From contig JAFGXY010000049.1 of assembly GCA_016936395.1 (NCBI GenBank), forward strand, positions 17,996-81,995: a DNA stretch of 64,000 nt. The letters run 5' to 3'. The notes under the pieces are model-generated. The model was given only the letters and a program-made list of their open reading frames with translations. It had not been told where the DNA came from and ran no database searches. The DNA is from Paracoccaceae bacterium (lineage in GTDB: Bacteria > Pseudomonadota > Alphaproteobacteria > Rhodobacterales > Rhodobacteraceae). The position numbers and the translations under genes are program-made. Shown here one piece after another: positions 55,946-64,000 of the stretch. Within the stretch, counting starts at the first letter, position 1. Each line of letters starts with the position of its first letter.

Positions 55946-56566
55946 TCAGGTGGGCTTGCGGGCCACGATGTAATGGCTGTGGTGGTTCTGCCCGAAGGTT
56001 GTCTGCACGTCGATGACGAAGCCCGCGGCAAGAATCGCCCGGCGCAGATCGGCTTCGGTCAATGACGCGGCCGGTGGAAACATGCCAAACAGCCGCAAGA
56101 CCGGGAACAAGGCGCGCAGACCAAGGCCCATGTCGGCAAAGCAATAGGTCTTGCTGATCAGCAGCCCGCCGGGTTTCAGGGCCGCCATCGCATCGGACAA
56201 CACGGCGCGCAGGTCGGGCACCAGATGCAGCACGTGAAAGGCGCAGACCGCGTCGAACGGCGCGCCGTCAAACGCATCCGTCGCATCGCATTGCACAACG
56301 CGCACGCTGGGCGGGGCGGGGCGGGCCTGTGCGATCCGCACCATTTCGGGTGAAAAATCCGTCGCCTTCCATTCGGCCACATGGCCGCCGATCTTGGCCG
56401 CCGTGCTGCCGGTGCCACAGCCGATCTCCAGCACCCGGTCAGTGGCCACAAGACGCGAGGTGACATCCGCCAGCATGGCTTCGTAGGACGCAACGTCCTT
56501 GACCTGACGCGCTGCGTATTTGTCGGCAACCTTGTCCCAGAACCGGGTGGCTGTGCTGTCTGTCAT
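55946..56566 (-). CDS. SAM-dependent class I methyltransferase
   Basis: 206 residues. Rossmann methyltransferase: VLEIGCGTGSTAAKI (motif I), a KATDFSPEMV acidic loop (motif II), VQCDATDAFDGAPFDAVCAF (motifs III-IV), and LKPGGLLISKTY (motif V/VI). It resembles small-molecule methyltransferases of the UbiE/COQ5 type but substrate is not known. ATG 56566 preceded by AGGAGT-like TTCCTC on the plus strand. It is divergent from the His-rich gene. Confidence 0.88.
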   Translation of the reverse strand: MTDSTATRFWDKVADKYAARQVKDVASYEAMLADVTSRLVATDRVLEIGCGTGSTAAKIGGHVAEWKATDFSPEMVRIAQARPAPPSVRVVQCDATDAFDGAPFDAVCAFHVLHLVPDLRAVLSDAMAALKPGGLLISKTYCFADMGLGLRALFPVLRLFGMFPPAASLTEADLRRAILAAGFVIDVQTTFGQNHHSHYIVARKPT

Positions 56567-56782
56567 GAGGAGTTTCCTGAGTGGGGATGCGCGCCGTCTG
56601 CTGTCAGACTTGGCCTTGACGACAGTCTATAGCAAGGTTTCTGGTGAAAGGATGTGATAACGTCACAGACGCCTGCACCAGTCCTGCTATGCTTCATTGC
56701 CGGAGCAGGGATCTTGGTAGAGCATGATCCGCCATCCTGCATTGCCCCGGCCCAGCCCGGAACAGACACAAGGACCGATCCC

Positions 56783-57175
56783 ATGCGCTTTGCCGTTGCC
56801 AGCCAGAACTTTCGCACCGTCACCGGACACGTCGGCAAGACCCGTCGGTTTCTGGTCTACGAAGTCACTGCCGACCTGCCCCCGGAAGAGGTGGAACGAT
56901 TCGATCTGCCGAAAGACATGTCGATGCATGAGTTCAAGGATGATGGCCCGCATCCGCTGGATACCGTGAACGTGGTGATTGCAGGCAGTGCCGGGGACGG
57001 GTTCATCCGGCGCATGGCCAATCGCGACGTGATTGCGGTGACCACGACCGAGACCGATCCGGTCGCTGCCATCCGCAGCTATCTGGCGGGAACCCTGGCC
57101 CCGGCAGCCCCGCACGACCACGATCACGATCATGACCATGACGATGACCTTGCGGACGGCTGCACCCACGACTGA
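56783..57175 (+). CDS. NifX/NafY-like dinitrogenase-cofactor-domain protein with a His/Asp-rich tail
   Basis: 130 residues. The fold start MRFAVASQNFRTVTGHVGKTRRFLVYEV resembles the small NifX/NifB C-terminal domain (dinitrogenase iron-molybdenum cofactor-like), which binds metal clusters. It ends in a His- and Asp-rich run, DHDHDHDHDD, then a Cys near the end, a likely metal-binding tail. An AAGGA site precedes ATG 56783. No other nif gene is near, so a metal storage or chaperone role is more plausible than nitrogen fixation. Confidence 0.7.
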   Translation: MRFAVASQNFRTVTGHVGKTRRFLVYEVTADLPPEEVERFDLPKDMSMHEFKDDGPHPLDTVNVVIAGSAGDGFIRRMANRDVIAVTTTETDPVAAIRSYLAGTLAPAAPHDHDHDHDHDDDLADGCTHD

Positions 57176-57231
57176 CAGGCTTTGCCCAAGGCAAGTTGCG
57201 CGAAGAATCTGACGCGCGGCATTGTGGCAAT

Positions 57232-57260
57232 CTTGCATCATGAACAGCGCCGCCCCATGT
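57232..57260 (+). promoter_or_regulatory. Sigma-32 (RpoH)-type promoter of clpB
   Basis: CTTGCAT (57232-57238, -35) and CCCCATGT (57253-57260, -10) with a 14-nt spacer fit the RpoH consensus CTTGAAA-N11-15-CCCCATNT well. Transcription would start near 57267, about 70 nt before the clpB ATG at 57336. No such match was looked for at every other heat-shock gene. Confidence 0.7.
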
Positions 57261-57318
57261 TGGGAGTGAGGCCGGGGCCCGGCGTGCCGATGAAGGGCGC
57301 GGGCAGGCGGCGCTGTTC
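57242..57318 (+). repeat. Perfect 13-bp inverted repeat flanking the clpB promoter and leader
   Basis: GAACAGCGCCGCC (57242-57254) and GGCGGCGCTGTTC (57306-57318) are exact arms with 51 nt between. The first overlaps the -10 of the RpoH promoter, the second ends immediately before the AAAAAGGAG ribosome-binding site. It may be an operator for a repressor or a DNA cruciform. In read-through RNA it would be a hairpin adjacent to the ribosome-binding site. Confidence 0.6.
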
Positions 57319-57335
57319 AAAAAGGAGATTGCCCG

Positions 57336-59948
57336 ATGAACCTGGAAAAGTTCACGGAACGGTCGCGCGGCTTTCTGCAAGCGGCCCAGACCATCGCGAC
57401 GCGCGAAAGCCACCAACGTCTTGCCGCCGAGCATCTGCTGAAAGCCATCATGGATGACGATCAGGGCATGGCCGCCAACCTGATCCGTCGCGCCGGGGGT
57501 GAGCCGTCGCGTGTGATCGAGGCTGTCGATCTGGCATTGAAAAAACTGCCGAAAGTTTCAGGCGACGCCCAGCCCTATACCGACCCGTCCTTGGTCAAGG
57601 TGCTGGATGAGGCGGAAAAGCTGGCCAAGAAGGCAGGCGATTCTTTCGTGCCGGTGGAACGCATCCTGATGGCCTTTGCCATGGTGCCCGGTGCCGCCAA
57701 GCAGGCGCTTGAGGCCGGGGCCGTGACGCCTGCCAAACTGAACACTGCGATCAATGACATTCGCAAGGGCCGCACCGCCGACACCGCAAGTGCCGAGCAA
57801 GGCTATGACGCCTTGAAGAAATACGCCCGCGACCTGACCGAGGCCGCAGCCGAGGGCAAGATTGACCCGATCATTGGCCGCGACGAGGAGATTCGCCGCG
57901 CGATGCAGGTGCTGTCGCGCCGCACCAAGAACAACCCGGTGCTGATCGGTGAGCCCGGTGTCGGGAAAACCGCGATTGCCGAGGGGTTGGCCCTGCGCAT
58001 CGTCGATGGCGACGTGCCGGAATCGCTGCGCAACAAGAAGTTGCTGGCCCTCGACATGGGCGCGCTGATCGCCGGTGCCAAATATCGGGGTGAGTTCGAA
58101 GAGCGTCTGAAAGCCGTGCTGAACGAGGTGACGGCGGCCGAAGGTGAGATTATCCTGTTCATCGACGAGATGCACACCCTTGTGGGCGCAGGCAAATCGG
58201 ACGGGGCCATGGATGCGGCCAACCTGATCAAGCCCGCCCTTGCTCGGGGTGAGTTGCACTGCGTGGGTGCCACCACGCTGGATGAATACCGCAAATATGT
58301 GGAAAAGGACGCAGCCCTTGCCCGCCGGTTCCAGCCGGTGATGGTGAATGAGCCGACGGTGGAAGACACCATCAGCATCCTGCGGGGCATCAAGGAGAAA
58401 TATGAACTTCACCACGGGGTGCGCATTTCCGACTCGGCGCTGGTGGCGGCGGCAACCCTGTCGCACCGCTATATCACTGACCGTTTCCTGCCCGACAAGG
58501 CGATTGACCTGATGGACGAAGCCGCCAGCCGGTTGCGGATGGAGGTGGACAGCAAGCCCGAAGAGCTGGACCAGTTGGACCGCCAGATCCTGCAATTGCA
58601 GATCGAGGCCGAGGCCCTGAAGAAGGAAGACGATGCCGCCAGCCGCGACCGTCTGGAGCGGTTGGAGAAGGAGCTGTCCAACCTGCTGGAACAGTCTGGG
58701 CTGATGACCGCCAAATGGCAGGCCGAGCGCGACAGCCTTGAGGCGGCGCGTGGATTGAAAGAAGACCTCGACAAGGCCCGCGCCGAGTTGGAGCAGGCAA
58801 AGCGCGAGGGCGACTTCGCCAAGGCGGGCGAGTTGCAATATGGCCGGATTCCGGGGCTTGAGAAAGCCTTGGTCGAAGCCGAGGCGCGTGAAGGCGAGGC
58901 CTTGGTCTCTGAGGCCGTGCGGCCCGAGCAGATTGCCGAGGTGGTGGAACGCTGGACCGGCATCCCGACGACCAAGATGCTGGAAGGCGAGCGGGAAAAG
59001 CTTTTGCGGATGGAAGAAGAGCTGGGCAAGCGCGTGGTTGGCCAACGCACGGCTTTGGTGGCGGTGGCCAATGCGGTGCGCCGGGCGCGGGCGGGCTTGA
59101 ACGATGAGGGGCGGCCGCTGGGCAGCTTCCTGTTCCTTGGCCCGACCGGCGTCGGCAAGACCGAGTTGACCAAGGCAGTGGCGGAATACCTGTTCGATGA
59201 TGACGCTGCGATGGTGCGGATCGACATGAGCGAGTTCATGGAGAAACACTCGGTCGCGCGGCTGATCGGGGCGCCGCCGGGCTATGTCGGCTATGATGAG
59301 GGCGGGGTGCTGACCGAGGCGGTGCGGCGCAGGCCGTATCAGGTGGTGCTGTTCGACGAGGTGGAAAAGGCCCACCCGGATGTGTTCAACGTGCTGTTGC
59401 AGGTGCTGGACGACGGGATGCTGACCGACGGCCACGGCCGGACGGTGGACTTCAAGCAGACGCTGATCGTGCTGACCTCGAACCTTGGGGCGCGGGCGCT
59501 GTCGGAACTGCCGGAAGGGGCGGACCCTACGGCGGCGCGGGCCGAGGTGATGGAAGCGGTGCGGCAGCATTTCCGCCCCGAATTCCTGAACCGGCTGGAT
59601 GAGCAGATCATCTTCGAACGGCTGAACCGGGCGGATATGTCCAGCATCGTGGAGTTGCAGCTGAAACGGCTGGAGAAACGGCTGGCGGGGCGGAAGATCT
59701 CGCTGGTGCTGGACGATGCGGCGCGGGCCTGGCTGGCCAATGAGGGCTATGACCCGGTGTTCGGGGCGCGGCCGTTGAAGCGGGTCATCCAGCGGCACCT
59801 GCAAGACCCGCTGGCCGAGATGATCCTGTCGGGCGACGTGATGGATGGGGCCACGGTCATCATCAGCGCGGGGCCGGACGGCCTGATGATCGGCGACCGG
59901 GTCAGCGCCAGCCGCCGCATGCCCCCGGTTGAGGCTGTGGTGCATTAA
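57336..59948 (+). CDS. clpB: ATP-dependent disaggregase ClpB (Hsp100)
   Basis: 870 residues. N-terminal Clp repeat domain (residues 1-145), AAA+ domain 1 with Walker [10 protein letters not shown] (about residue 205), coiled-coil M-domain (about 410-540, rich in LEKELS/AELEQAK), AAA+ domain 2 with [10 protein letters not shown] (about residue 602) and GYVGYDEGG, and a C-terminal domain. Acts with DnaK to recover aggregated proteins after heat stress. Length is typical. Upstream RpoH promoter and the RBS AAAAAGGAG support the start. Confidence 0.98.
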   Translation: MNLEKFTERSRGFLQAAQTIATRESHQRLAAEHLLKAIMDDDQGMAANLIRRAGGEPSRVIEAVDLALKKLPKVSGDAQPYTDPSLVKVLDEAEKLAKKAGDSFVPVERILMAFAMVPGAAKQALEAGAVTPAKLNTAINDIRKGRTADTASAEQGYDALKKYARDLTEAAAEGKIDPIIGRDEEIRRAMQVLSRRTKNNPVLIGEPGVGKTAIAEGLALRIVDGDVPESLRNKKLLALDMGALIAGAKYRGEFEERLKAVLNEVTAAEGEIILFIDEMHTLVGAGKSDGAMDAANLIKPALARGELHCVGATTLDEYRKYVEKDAALARRFQPVMVNEPTVEDTISILRGIKEKYELHHGVRISDSALVAAATLSHRYITDRFLPDKAIDLMDEAASRLRMEVDSKPEELDQLDRQILQLQIEAEALKKEDDAASRDRLERLEKELSNLLEQSGLMTAKWQAERDSLEAARGLKEDLDKARAELEQAKREGDFAKAGELQYGRIPGLEKALVEAEAREGEALVSEAVRPEQIAEVVERWTGIPTTKMLEGEREKLLRMEEELGKRVVGQRTALVAVANAVRRARAGLNDEGRPLGSFLFLGPTGVGKTELTKAVAEYLFDDDAAMVRIDMSEFMEKHSVARLIGAPPGYVGYDEGGVLTEAVRRRPYQVVLFDEVEKAHPDVFNVLLQVLDDGMLTDGHGRTVDFKQTLIVLTSNLGARALSELPEGADPTAARAEVMEAVRQHFRPEFLNRLDEQIIFERLNRADMSSIVELQLKRLEKRLAGRKISLVLDDAARAWLANEGYDPVFGARPLKRVIQRHLQDPLAEMILSGDVMDGATVIISAGPDGLMIGDRVSASRRMPPVEAVVH

Positions 59949-59953
59949 TCACT

Positions 59954-59997
59954 GTCGGCGTGCAGCCAAACCGGCAAGTCCGGTGCTGTACGCCGAC
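59954..59997 (+). terminator. Long nested stem-loop just after clpB
   Basis: GTCGGCGTGCAG (59954-59965) pairs with CTGTACGCCGAC (59986-59997), 12 bp with one G-U pair, and within it ACCGG (59970-59974) pairs with CCGGT (59980-59984). It begins 5 nt after the clpB stop. No T run follows, so it may be a stabiliser or a Rho-independent terminator of weak type. Confidence 0.55.
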
Positions 59998-60064
59998 GAG
60001 TTCGCGGGTGAGCGGACAAGCCTCCTCTTTGCCGCTCTCGGCGCGTGTCTGGTGTACCCGGTTT

Positions 60065-60469
60065 TTATCCGGCGCCTTCAGAGATGACCAGAAAGGTGGG
60101 CATGCCGTTTGTTCCGTAAACAGTGACGCGCACGAACAGCGAGATTCCGTCGTTGAGGAACTGCTCAAGGTAGGGCTCTGATCCCGGGCCGCGATTGTAA
60201 AGTTCCGGGATTCGAGCGCGAGCGGCGCGATCTGCAAAGATCGGGTCGTACCCGTCCCCATCTTCCCGGCGGCCAAACCGATGAAAATTTGCGCGGTCCT
60301 GCTGAAGAATGTCAGCGATACGGGTCAGGCGTTTACCGGACGAGTTGAACATGTCCACGGGGCCAAGCCCGGTGTAGAAGTCTGCGATGACCTGCTGCGC
60401 CGCCACTGGGCCACCCCAAAGGATGCAGATTGCAATCGTAAACGGCTTTAGCACTGGCACCCCCGACAT
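60065..60469 (-). CDS. Secreted small protein of unknown function
   Basis: 134 residues. A signal-peptide-like N-terminus (PFTIAICILWGGPVAAQQ, cleavage probably after the AQ/AAQ region) and a soluble remainder without Cys pairs. No family was recognised. ATG 60469 is used, though GTG starts inside are possible. It converges with clpB. Confidence 0.5.
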   Translation of the reverse strand: MSGVPVLKPFTIAICILWGGPVAAQQVIADFYTGLGPVDMFNSSGKRLTRIADILQQDRANFHRFGRREDGDGYDPIFADRAARARIPELYNRGPGSEPYLEQFLNDGISLFVRVTVYGTNGMPTFLVISEGAG

Positions 60470-60793
60470 GATTGGCTGTCGTCGATCAATTGTGCCTGAG
60501 GGTAGTTGACCGATACACGATTCGTCTACCGACGTTCAGAATCTGCGGACAAGCCGGACCAAAGATCAGCAGTGCCATTACGTGGAGGCGTAAGGTGATT
60601 CTGGAGGGGTTCGCGAATGGTGATGCGCTGCATCGAGCATTGTCGCTCCCAAGCCACCACGCCCGGATTTGCACTGCAACAGGAGTATCGGCCCTTGCCG
60701 TCATCATAAGCATGCAGGGCTTGCGCGAGGTCGTGCGATGTCGCGGCAGGGAAGGGAGGGCGTTTAATGCCCCCCCAATGCCTTTTCGGTAGA
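60470..60793. other. Intergenic stretch without a recognisable gene
   Basis: 324 bp between the secreted-protein gene and the fasciclin gene. Overlapping open frames exist on both strands, about 100 codons each, but neither has family motifs or a convincing ribosome-binding site. A GGGCG-TTTAA-TGCCC element near 60757-60771 could be a weak hairpin after the fasciclin gene. No regulatory motif was recognised. Confidence 0.4.
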
Positions 60794-61276
60794 TCACATC
60801 GGCGGCAGGATGACCTGGTCGATGACGTGGATGACGCCATTGGTGGCTTCGACATCGGCGCCCGAGATCACGGCGCCGTTGACCTTGGCACCGCCATCAA
60901 GGGTGATGGTGACTTCGGCGCCGTTGACGGTGGCGGCCTTCAGGCCTTCCGACAGGTCGGTGGACATGACCTTGCCCGGCACGACGTGGTAGGTCAGGAT
61001 CGCGGTCAGCTTGTCCTTGTTTTCCGGCTTGAGCAGGTCTTCGACGGTGCCAGCGGGCAGCGCGGCGAAGGCGGCGTCGGTCGGTGCGAACACGGTGAAC
61101 GGGCCTTCGCCCTTGAGCGTGTCAACCAGACCAGCGGCGGTAACGGCGGCCACGAGGGTGGTGAACGAGCCGGCGCCGACAGCGGTGTCAACGATGTCCT
61201 TGGTGTGACCATCGGCAAAGGCCGGGGCCGAGAAGGCAAGGGCGGTTGTCATGGCAAGAAAGGTTCTGCGGATCAT
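60794..61276 (-). CDS. Fasciclin (FAS1) domain secreted protein
   Basis: 160 residues. Signal peptide ([21 protein letters not shown], cleavage around residue 22), then one FAS1 domain with the H1 motif [22 protein letters not shown], and the closing [13 protein letters not shown] (H2 motif). Periplasmic/extracellular, adhesion or stress related. ATG 61276 is preferred over the open frame upstream to 61426. Start codon context is moderate. Confidence 0.92.
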   Translation of the reverse strand: MIRRTFLAMTTALAFSAPAFADGHTKDIVDTAVGAGSFTTLVAAVTAAGLVDTLKGEGPFTVFAPTDAAFAALPAGTVEDLLKPENKDKLTAILTYHVVPGKVMSTDLSEGLKAATVNGAEVTITLDGGAKVNGAVISGADVEATNGVIHVIDQVILPPM

Positions 61277-61380
61277 TGGTATCGCTCCCGTTTGATCATC
61301 GCCTGGATTGGCTTGCCGTATATGGGTGTGGATTGCGCCCGGATCAGACCGACATGTCCGTGAGCGGGGGTTGCCAAGAC

Positions 61381-61408
61381 AAAGCCCGCGACTAAGCAGC
61401 GGGCTTTT
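61381..61408 (-). terminator. Terminator after the DUF302 gene
   Basis: AAAGCCCGC (61381-61389) and GCGGGCTTT (61399-61407) form a 9-bp stem with a 9-nt loop, with T-rich flanks on both sides. It separates the DUF302 gene from the fasciclin gene, both on the minus strand. Confidence 0.85.
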
Positions 61409-61455
61409 GAGAATTCCAGTCAACAACCTGTGACGGCTGGTGATGTAACGTGACC

Positions 61456-61893
61456 CTACTCGGCGCCGATGGCCTCGGTCACGATGGATTTCAGCAAGTC
61501 ACCCACGGGGGCCATGCTGCCGTCATAGGCACGGTGGCCGACGGTGATGGTGCCGGGCGCGCCGGGTGTTTCATAGACGAAGATGCCATAGGGGCAGTGC
61601 TGGACGTTGGCGATATCGGCCTCCATCACCTGACGGCTGATGCTGGCGGAACAGAAGCTGAAGATATCAGCCTGGGTGAAGATCACGGTGTCAGAGCCGA
61701 CATCGCCGCGCGTGCGTTCCAGCATCTCGCCGGTGTGGCTGACGTGGTCGACCACAAGACCCGCCCCGACGATGGCGCTTTCGACGGCAAAGGCCACGTT
61801 CTCGAAGCTGTCTTCGACGGTATAGGTGACGGGGGCTGTTTCTGCCAATGCGGGCAGGGCGAAAAGGCTGGCAAGAATGGCGATACGATACAT
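61456..61893 (-). CDS. DUF302 domain secreted protein
   Basis: 145 residues. Signal peptide ([17 protein letters not shown]) then a DUF302-type domain ([51 protein letters not shown]). DUF302 proteins are small, with unknown and sometimes metal/heme-related roles. AGGAGGAG site 5 nt upstream of ATG 61893 decides the start. Divergent from msrP. Confidence 0.85.
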   Translation of the reverse strand: MYRIAILASLFALPALAETAPVTYTVEDSFENVAFAVESAIVGAGLVVDHVSHTGEMLERTRGDVGSDTVIFTQADIFSFCSASISRQVMEADIANVQHCPYGIFVYETPGAPGTITVGHRAYDGSMAPVGDLLKSIVTEAIGAE

Positions 61894-62065
61894 GGCTGGC
61901 TCCTCCTGAGGGCACCAGCATCGGCTGAAAACATTCGCTTGTGAATATGTGTTTTTCCGGCACAGGATTGTTTCAGACTGCTGGCGCAGGTGTGAGCCGG
62001 TTTGTTTTGCCTTTTTCGACGCTTCGGCCATCTTGAGCGTGCGATCAAGCTACCGGGGCAGAGAC

Positions 62066-62983
62066 ATGGCACGCAGATTGAACGGGTCGGACGTCACACC
62101 AAAGGCCACATGGGTAAATCGCCGCGCGCTGATCACCGGGGCCGGGGCGATTCTGGCCACACCCTTTGCCGCGCCGGCTTTGGCGAGGATCGACGCCGCC
62201 AAAAGCCCGCTGTCCACCGATGCGGCACCCAACACGCGGGCCGAGATCACGACCTATAACAACTTTTACGAGTTCGGGCTGGACAAGGGCGACCCTGCCC
62301 GCAACGCCCGGCTGCTGACCACCGACCCGTGGGAGGTGAACATAAGCGGCCTGGTGGACCGCCCCGGCAGCTATGGGCTGGCAGACATCCTGAAGGACGC
62401 GCCGCTGGAGGAACGCATCTATCGATTCCGCTGTGTCGAAGCATGGGGGATGGTGATCCCGTGGATCGGGTTCGAGCTGTCGCATCTGCTGGACAAGGTG
62501 GGCGTGCAGCCGGGCGCCAGATATGTGGCCTTCGAGACGCTGGTGCGCCCGGAAGAAATGCCGGGGCAGCAAAGCGCCATCCTTGATTGGCCGTATCGCG
62601 AAGGCTTGCGGCTGGATGAGGCGATGCATCCGCTGACGATTCTGGCAACCGGTCTTTATGGTGAGGCGATGCCCAATCAGAACGGCGCGCCGATCCGGTT
62701 GGTGGTGCCGTGGAAATATGGTTTCAAGTCGATCAAGTCGATTGTCAGCATTCGGCTGACCGACACCCGGCCTGAAACGTCATGGAACATGCAGAACCCC
62801 CGAGAGTATGGCTTTTTCAGCAACGTGAACCCACAGGTGGACCATCCGCGCTGGAGCCAGGCCAGTGAACGGCGCGTGGGGGCGGGCATCTTTGCCGGTC
62901 GCGAAGACACGCTGATGTTCAACGGCTATGGCGATCAGGTGGCCGGGCTGTATGCCGGTCAGGATCTGACAAAGGACTATTGA
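62066..62983 (+). CDS. msrP: Periplasmic methionine sulfoxide reductase, catalytic subunit MsrP
   Basis: 305 residues. A twin-arginine signal ([20 protein letters not shown]), then a molybdopterin (Moco) oxidoreductase-type domain with the ligand Cys in [15 protein letters not shown]. It reduces oxidised methionines in periplasmic proteins, protecting the envelope. The open frame begins at 61949, but ATG 62066 with a CAGAGAC stretch is used because it lies at a normal distance from the Tat motif. It overlaps msrQ by one base. Confidence 0.94.
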   Translation: MARRLNGSDVTPKATWVNRRALITGAGAILATPFAAPALARIDAAKSPLSTDAAPNTRAEITTYNNFYEFGLDKGDPARNARLLTTDPWEVNISGLVDRPGSYGLADILKDAPLEERIYRFRCVEAWGMVIPWIGFELSHLLDKVGVQPGARYVAFETLVRPEEMPGQQSAILDWPYREGLRLDEAMHPLTILATGLYGEAMPNQNGAPIRLVVPWKYGFKSIKSIVSIRLTDTRPETSWNMQNPREYGFFSNVNPQVDHPRWSQASERRVGAGIFAGREDTLMFNGYGDQVAGLYAGQDLTKDY

Positions 62984-63579
62984 TGCAGCGGATCAACGCC
63001 CTTGCCCGCCGGCTGCCGACAGGGGTGGTCTGGGCTGCGGGCGCGATGCCCTTCGTCTGGCTGGTCTGGGCGGCGGCGTCCAACCAGTTGGGCCCCGATC
63101 CGGTCAAGGCGATCGAATTGTGGCTGGGCCTTTGGGGGCTGCAATTTCTGATCGCGTCGCTGTGCATCACGCCGTTGCGGCGGGTGGGGCTGAACCTGAT
63201 CCGGTTTCGCCGGTCGCTTGGGGTTCTGGCCTTCCTCTATATCGCGTTGCATTTCCTGGCTTGGGTGGTGTTGGACATGGGGCTGCGCTGGGACGAGGTG
63301 CTGCGCGATCTGTGGAAACGTCCCTATATCATGCTGGGAATGGCGGGGTTGCTTGCGATGCTGCCGCTGGCGCTGACCTCGACCGACCGGGCGATCCGGC
63401 GGTTAGGGAGCGCGCGGTGGCGCGCGTTGCATCGGCTGGCCTATGTGGCGGCCCTGGCCGGTGCGCTGCATTTTGTCGTTCTGGTGAAGGGCTGGCCGAC
63501 CGAGCCGCTGCTGTATGCGGCGGCCGTGGCTGGGCTGTTGCTGCTGCGCCTGCACCTGCCGCGACGACTGACGGCCTGA
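62983..63579 (+). CDS. msrQ: MsrPQ heme b membrane subunit MsrQ
   Basis: 198 residues with about five to six membrane segments. Ferric reductase-like transmembrane family: LWGLQFLIASLCITPLRR, LGVLAFLYIALHFLAWVVLD (His heme ligand), and WRALHRLAYVAALAGALHFVV (His). It brings electrons from quinone to MsrP. Start ATG 62983 overlaps the msrP stop (TGATG). Confidence 0.94.
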   Translation: MQRINALARRLPTGVVWAAGAMPFVWLVWAAASNQLGPDPVKAIELWLGLWGLQFLIASLCITPLRRVGLNLIRFRRSLGVLAFLYIALHFLAWVVLDMGLRWDEVLRDLWKRPYIMLGMAGLLAMLPLALTSTDRAIRRLGSARWRALHRLAYVAALAGALHFVVLVKGWPTEPLLYAAAVAGLLLLRLHLPRRLTA

Positions 63580-64000
63580 GTCTGTGGATAACCGGCCTTG
63601 CGCAGTCAAGCGCCCTGCTGCACGCGCAAGAATGTTGCCGCATCGCAGCATCAGTTGTGTGTCAAATTGCGCCAACCCCAAGATTTTGACCATTTTTCAG
63701 GCTTGTGAAAAAAATGCGACGGTAAGTGTTTTTTCCTCTTGCGGGCGCCGCGCGGTCTCCGTAAATAACGCCTCACCGAAGCGAAACAGCGACGGTGACG
63801 GACGGAAGCGGGATTGAAGCGAAGCGAAAGCGACGACAAGACGAAGCAGAAGGACGGTAAATCTGAAGATACGGCGGTTCGGGTAACGCTAAGCAATTAG
63901 CGCCTCGATTTTGTTTTGTCTTCATGCTCTTTGAAACTGTAATGTGATGAAGGGATATGTGGGCGGTTTGGGCGCATCGGCGTTTGACTGTTTGCATATC
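63580..64000 (+). promoter_or_regulatory. rRNA operon promoter and leader with boxA antiterminator
   Basis: No protein gene lies here. TTGACC at 63686-63691 is a good -35 candidate. A purine-rich leader (AAGCGA-type repeats about 63776-63860) follows, then the hairpin CGCTAA-GCAA-TTAGCG (63887-63902, GNRA loop). Next comes TGCTCTTTGAAA (63925-63936), which matches boxA, and GATATGTGGGCGGTTTGGG (from about 63953), the usual pre-16S leader of Rhodobacterales. The 16S gene should start shortly after base 64000. Confidence 0.82.

Noticed and set aside
60472..60797. Two overlapping 100-codon frames on opposite strands between 60472 and 60797
   Set aside because: No motif, no convincing ribosome-binding site and each explains the other; reported only as an intergenic stretch.

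Overview
The window is a GC-rich chromosomal segment of an alphaproteobacterium, almost certainly of the Rhodobacter/Paracoccus group (Rhodobacterales). The grounds are a red-type form IC RuBisCO with CbbX next to a form II RuBisCO, a PetP/PetR regulator pair, a fused-type cytochrome bc1 operon petABC, a dxs-ispA-xseB cluster, and short intergenic repeats ending in a GGGAGTATTT-like core that are common in this family. No phage, insertion sequence, plasmid gene or CRISPR array was found. Gene density is high and most genes are housekeeping.

Layout. 1-9.2 kb: the end of a complex I-associated NDUFA9-like gene, uppP, glutamate synthase (gltD and gltB separated by a small secreted-protein gene), a DUF4342 gene and mtgA. 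9.2-24.4 kb: divergent cbbR and one continuous Calvin-Benson-Bassham operon, cbbF-P-T-G-K-A-M-L-S-X-E-(thioredoxin-like)-Z-Y, carrying both form II (cbbM) and form I (cbbLS) RuBisCO. 24.5-32.3 kb: an fzlA-like gene, a minus-strand isoprenoid operon (histone-deacetylase-like, xseB, ispA, dxs), amn, an HU gene and purU. 32.4-38.5 kb: aroC, a 0.57-kb gene-free stretch rich in palindromes, queG, a 60-residue orphan ORF, ilvE, petP-petR and an NAD-dependent epimerase. 38.6-41.9 kb: a TPP riboswitch and thiBPQ. 42-44.7 kb: petABC on the minus strand, converging on thiQ at a shared two-way terminator. 45-51.2 kb: a minus-strand set of small membrane, GST and LysE genes, rpmJ, tRNA-Val(GAC), hutG, dinB and dadA. 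51.5-59.9 kb: an SPFH-NfeD pair, pyrF, a ROK kinase-CutC pair, a methyltransferase, a His-rich NifX-like protein, and clpB behind a sigma-32-type promoter. 60-63.6 kb: secreted proteins and msrPQ. The last 0.4 kb is the promoter and leader of an rRNA operon, with a boxA antiterminator, whose 16S gene lies just beyond the window.

How it works together. The cbb operon is enough for the whole regenerative Calvin cycle from glyceraldehyde-3-phosphate on. It also includes phosphoglycerate kinase, the RuBisCO activase CbbX, the phosphatases that clear 2-phosphoglycolate (CbbZ) and misfire bisphosphates such as xylulose-1,5-bisphosphate (CbbY), and an unexpected thioredoxin/peroxiredoxin-like protein. 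Both RuBisCO forms appear to sit under one CbbR-controlled promoter region, and GC-rich stem-loops lie before cbbL and after cbbS. That arrangement suggests RNA-level separation of form I from form II output. It is the most interesting system in the window. The two-form single operon contrasts with the two separate operons of the well-studied R. sphaeroides.
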